A stretch of 8,247 bases of DNA. It comes from Planctomycetota bacterium. Lineage in GTDB: Bacteria; Planctomycetota; Phycisphaerae; WQYP01. The stretch's first letter is position 1. The number at the start of each line of letters is the position of its first letter. A program made the translations under genes and the position numbers. The notes below the pieces were generated by a model. The model worked only from the letters and a program-made list of their open reading frames with translations. It was not told where the DNA came from and ran no database searches. Shown here one piece after another: positions 6,871 to 8,247 of this stretch. The stretch is from positions 1-8,247 of the forward strand of contig JAJYZY010000108.1 in NCBI GenBank assembly GCA_021799715.1, given 5' to 3'.

Positions 6871-6876
6871 ATTATT

Positions 6877-7443
6877 ATGCGCACCGTGTTAAGGTTATCA
6901 GCCATTGGAGCCTTGATTTTCGCCCTTGTATTGATTTCAGCGAGTACAACCTCGGCGCAGACCGCCGGTGGCGGAGGTGGCCCGGGCCAGGGCCGGCGCG
7001 GCGGATTCCGCGGTAATCCGCAACGGTTCATGCAGATGATGCAGCAACGCATGCTGGACCGCATTAAAAAGCAGTTGAAGGTCAGCAATGATGTTTGGGC
7101 GGTGCTCAAGCCGCGCGTGCAAAAGCTGCAACAAATGGAATTTCAAAATCGCATGTCGCACTTCATGGGCGGCCCGGGTGGACGCCGTTTCGGACCCGGA
7201 CGCCGGGGACCAGGGATGTTCAATCAAACGGCTAATCCCGTGATGACCGCGGAACAGAACCTGCGCAAAACCCTGCAGGATAAGAATGCCAAACCGTCAC
7301 AAATAAAGGCGGCTCTGGCGGCTCTAAGCCAGGCGCGTAAAGACGCGAAAATGAAACTGGATGCAGCGCAGAGTGATCTGCGGCAGCTACTGACAATTCG
7401 TCAAGAGGCGGTTCTTGTGCTTGACGGCTTGCTTAATTATTAA
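6877..7443 (+). CDS. Secreted Spy/LTxxQ-like small protein, Gly/Arg/Met-rich
   Basis: A 188-residue protein with a clear Sec signal peptide: MRTVLR, a hydrophobic core at 8-22, and a likely cleavage after A27 (TSA/Q). The mature part begins with a Gly/Arg-rich linker (31-46). A helical Met/Gln-rich segment follows (MQMMQQRM, 52-59), then KKQLKVSNDVWAVLKPRVQKL (64-84), a second Gly/Arg-rich stretch (98-112), and a long charged helix (122-170). The C-terminal LTIRQ (172-176) fits the LTxxQ motif of the Spy/CpxP family of envelope chaperones and stress sensors. The usual paired LTxxQ motifs are not both present, so membership is tentative. The Met/Gln-rich, basic composition would also suit metal or nucleic-acid contact. 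It stands alone between the divergent GT-C genes and the downstream ATPase gene. The signal peptide and gene are well supported; the function is uncertain. Confidence 0.8.
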   Translation: MRTVLRLSAIGALIFALVLISASTTSAQTAGGGGGPGQGRRGGFRGNPQRFMQMMQQRMLDRIKKQLKVSNDVWAVLKPRVQKLQQMEFQNRMSHFMGGPGGRRFGPGRRGPGMFNQTANPVMTAEQNLRKTLQDKNAKPSQIKAALAALSQARKDAKMKLDAAQSDLRQLLTIRQEAVLVLDGLLNY

Positions 7444-7483
7444 AACCAGTACCGGCGGGATATTGCGCCGCGGCGAATTTCTT

Positions 7484-7500
7484 CCGTCAACAACCGACGG
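7484..7500 (+). terminator. Weak hairpin after the Spy-like gene
   Basis: CCGTC (7484-7488) and GACGG (7496-7500) form a 5-bp stem with a 7-nt loop, 41 nt past the stop. No U-run follows. It may mark the 3' end, but the support is poor. Confidence 0.2.
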
Positions 7501-7575
7501 CGGAGGATATTTTCGATGTGATTTCGCCGATTTGAAACTTTTTCCCGCGCCGGGACACTAAAACGAAGCAAGCGG

Positions 7576-8247
7576 ATGGTGATGCCGATGGAAGATGTTG
7601 CGGAAATTCTGGAAACCAGCGGCGTCATCGACGCGGTCCGGGCGGAAAAGCTGCGCGGTGCGGCGCGCGTGATACCACTGGATGAAGCCATCCGTCAAAC
7701 CGCGCCTGATCCTGTGACCTTGCGCACGTTGGCCGCTCACTTTGATCAACCATTTATTGAATCTGTGGATGCGGAAGCGTCCCGGGACTTTCTTCAACAG
7801 TTCCCGGCGAGAATACTGTTACAGCATCATCTGGTTCCACTGCGGGAAGAAAATGGCTCCGTGCTGGTGGCCACCGGCGATCTCTTTGACACGGCCGGCC
7901 TGGATGAACTACGCCTGGCCACGGGGCGCGATGTGCGCGCACTGGTTTGTCCGCGCAACGAAATTGACCGTTGCATCAAGCGTTTGCTTGGCGTCGGTGC
8001 CGATACACTTCAATCCCTCGCCAACACCAACGACATTAACGTGGTGGAAACCAACGGCAACGGCCCCGATGAAGGCATGGACCTCACGGTTGCCGCGGAA
8101 GACGCATCCATCATCCGTTTTGTCAATCAGGTGCTGGCCGAAGCCTTGGAATTGCGCGCTACCGATGTGCACGTCGAGCCGTTTGAAAATCAACTGCGCG
8201 TGCGCTACCGCATTGACGGAGTCCTGCAGGAGGCGAACATCCCCACC
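7576..8247 (+). CDS. PilB/GspE-type secretion or pilus assembly ATPase, N-terminal part only
   Basis: An open frame of 224 codons that leaves the right edge without a stop. Residues 1-140 fit the N-terminal domain of GspE/PilB/MshE proteins (LAAHFDQPFIE at 52-62, VLVATGDLFD at 96-105, LRLATGRDVRALVCP at 112-126). A variable Gly/Asn-rich linker spans about 150-170. The start of the ATPase core then follows: ASIIRFVNQVLAEALELRATDVHVEPFENQ begins at 177, and LRVRYRIDGVLQE spans 207-219. This is the invariant block ahead of the Walker A site, which lies beyond the window. Such ATPases form cytoplasmic hexamers that power type II secretion or type IV pilus assembly. The first in-frame stop upstream is TGA 7519, so the start is ATG 7576, 7582 or 7588; the first is taken, but none has a strong ribosome site. 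The opening lacks the RLG-type motif common in c-di-GMP-binding N-terminal domains. It lies 132 bp after the Spy-like gene. Confidence 0.9.
   Translation, partial: MVMPMEDVAEILETSGVIDAVRAEKLRGAARVIPLDEAIRQTAPDPVTLRTLAAHFDQPFIESVDAEASRDFLQQFPARILLQHHLVPLREENGSVLVATGDLFDTAGLDELRLATGRDVRALVCPRNEIDRCIKRLLGVGADTLQSLANTNDINVVETNGNGPDEGMDLTVAAEDASIIRFVNQVLAEALELRATDVHVEPFENQLRVRYRIDGVLQEANIPT

Larger units (their letters stand above)
6537..6876. other. Divergent intergenic region with AT-rich core and long leader
   Basis: This 340-bp stretch separates the minus-strand GT-C/TPR genes from the plus-strand Spy-like gene. The core 6720-6783 is strikingly AT-rich compared with its surroundings and holds promoter-like hexamers on both strands. 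The side next to the GT-C gene (6537-6704) is an open frame continuous with it, but its codon use is unlike the gene. It contains an 8-bp inverted repeat (GCTTGGCG 6574-6581, CGCCAAGC 6639-6646) that could fold in the leader RNA. No other gene was recognised here. Confidence 0.5.

Noticed and set aside
7532..7561. TTGAAA with CACTAA as a promoter for the ATPase gene
   Set aside because: The -35 is fair, but the -10 matches the consensus poorly and no alternative spacing improves it.

Overview
The window is a GC-rich, gene-dense stretch of a bacterial chromosome with no RNA genes, mobile elements or CRISPR. The likely source is a planctomycete (perhaps Phycisphaerae) or another PVC-group relative. 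This is inferred from tandem TMTC-like GT-C/TPR membrane proteins, a small Gly/Arg/Met-rich exported protein with an LTxxQ motif, and a PilB/GspE-type ATPase. No sequence search was possible, so the assignment is tentative.

Layout. Five genes lie on the minus strand over roughly 1-6536 and two on the plus strand over 6877-8247. In order of minus-strand transcription: (a) two tandem paralogous GT-C membrane proteins with C-terminal TPRs (6536-4314 and 4294-2450, 19 bp apart); (b) a small ribbon-helix-helix (RHH) protein with Cys/His metal-binding motifs (2254-1793); (c) a NicO/UreH-like polytopic metal permease with His-rich segments (1700-711); (d) a single-pass membrane protein with a long Pro/Ala/Ser/Thr-rich tail that runs off the left edge (490 to below 1). 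On the plus strand: (e) a secreted Spy/LTxxQ-like protein (6877-7443); (f) the N-terminal 224 codons of a type II secretion/type IV pilus ATPase, cut by the right edge (from 7576).

The most interesting unit is b+c. Upstream of the RHH gene is a strong-looking sigma-70 promoter (TATAAT with TTGCAA, 16-bp spacer). A perfect 11-bp inverted repeat (AATGTATAACA, 13-bp spacer, TGTTATACATT) lies over its -35 and spacer. The geometry resembles a NikR box. The encoded regulator has an N-terminal RHH domain like NikR, but in place of NikR's metal-binding domain it carries CxxC pairs and a C2H2-like finger. The downstream permease has HGITPDEH and His-rich loops. I read this as an autoregulated metal-homeostasis cassette with an unusual sensor architecture.

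The two GT-C/TPR genes look like one transcription unit, driven from an AT-rich intergenic region (6720-6783) shared with the divergent Spy-like gene. A link between glycosyl transfer and the adjacent pilus/secretion ATPase is possible but speculative.
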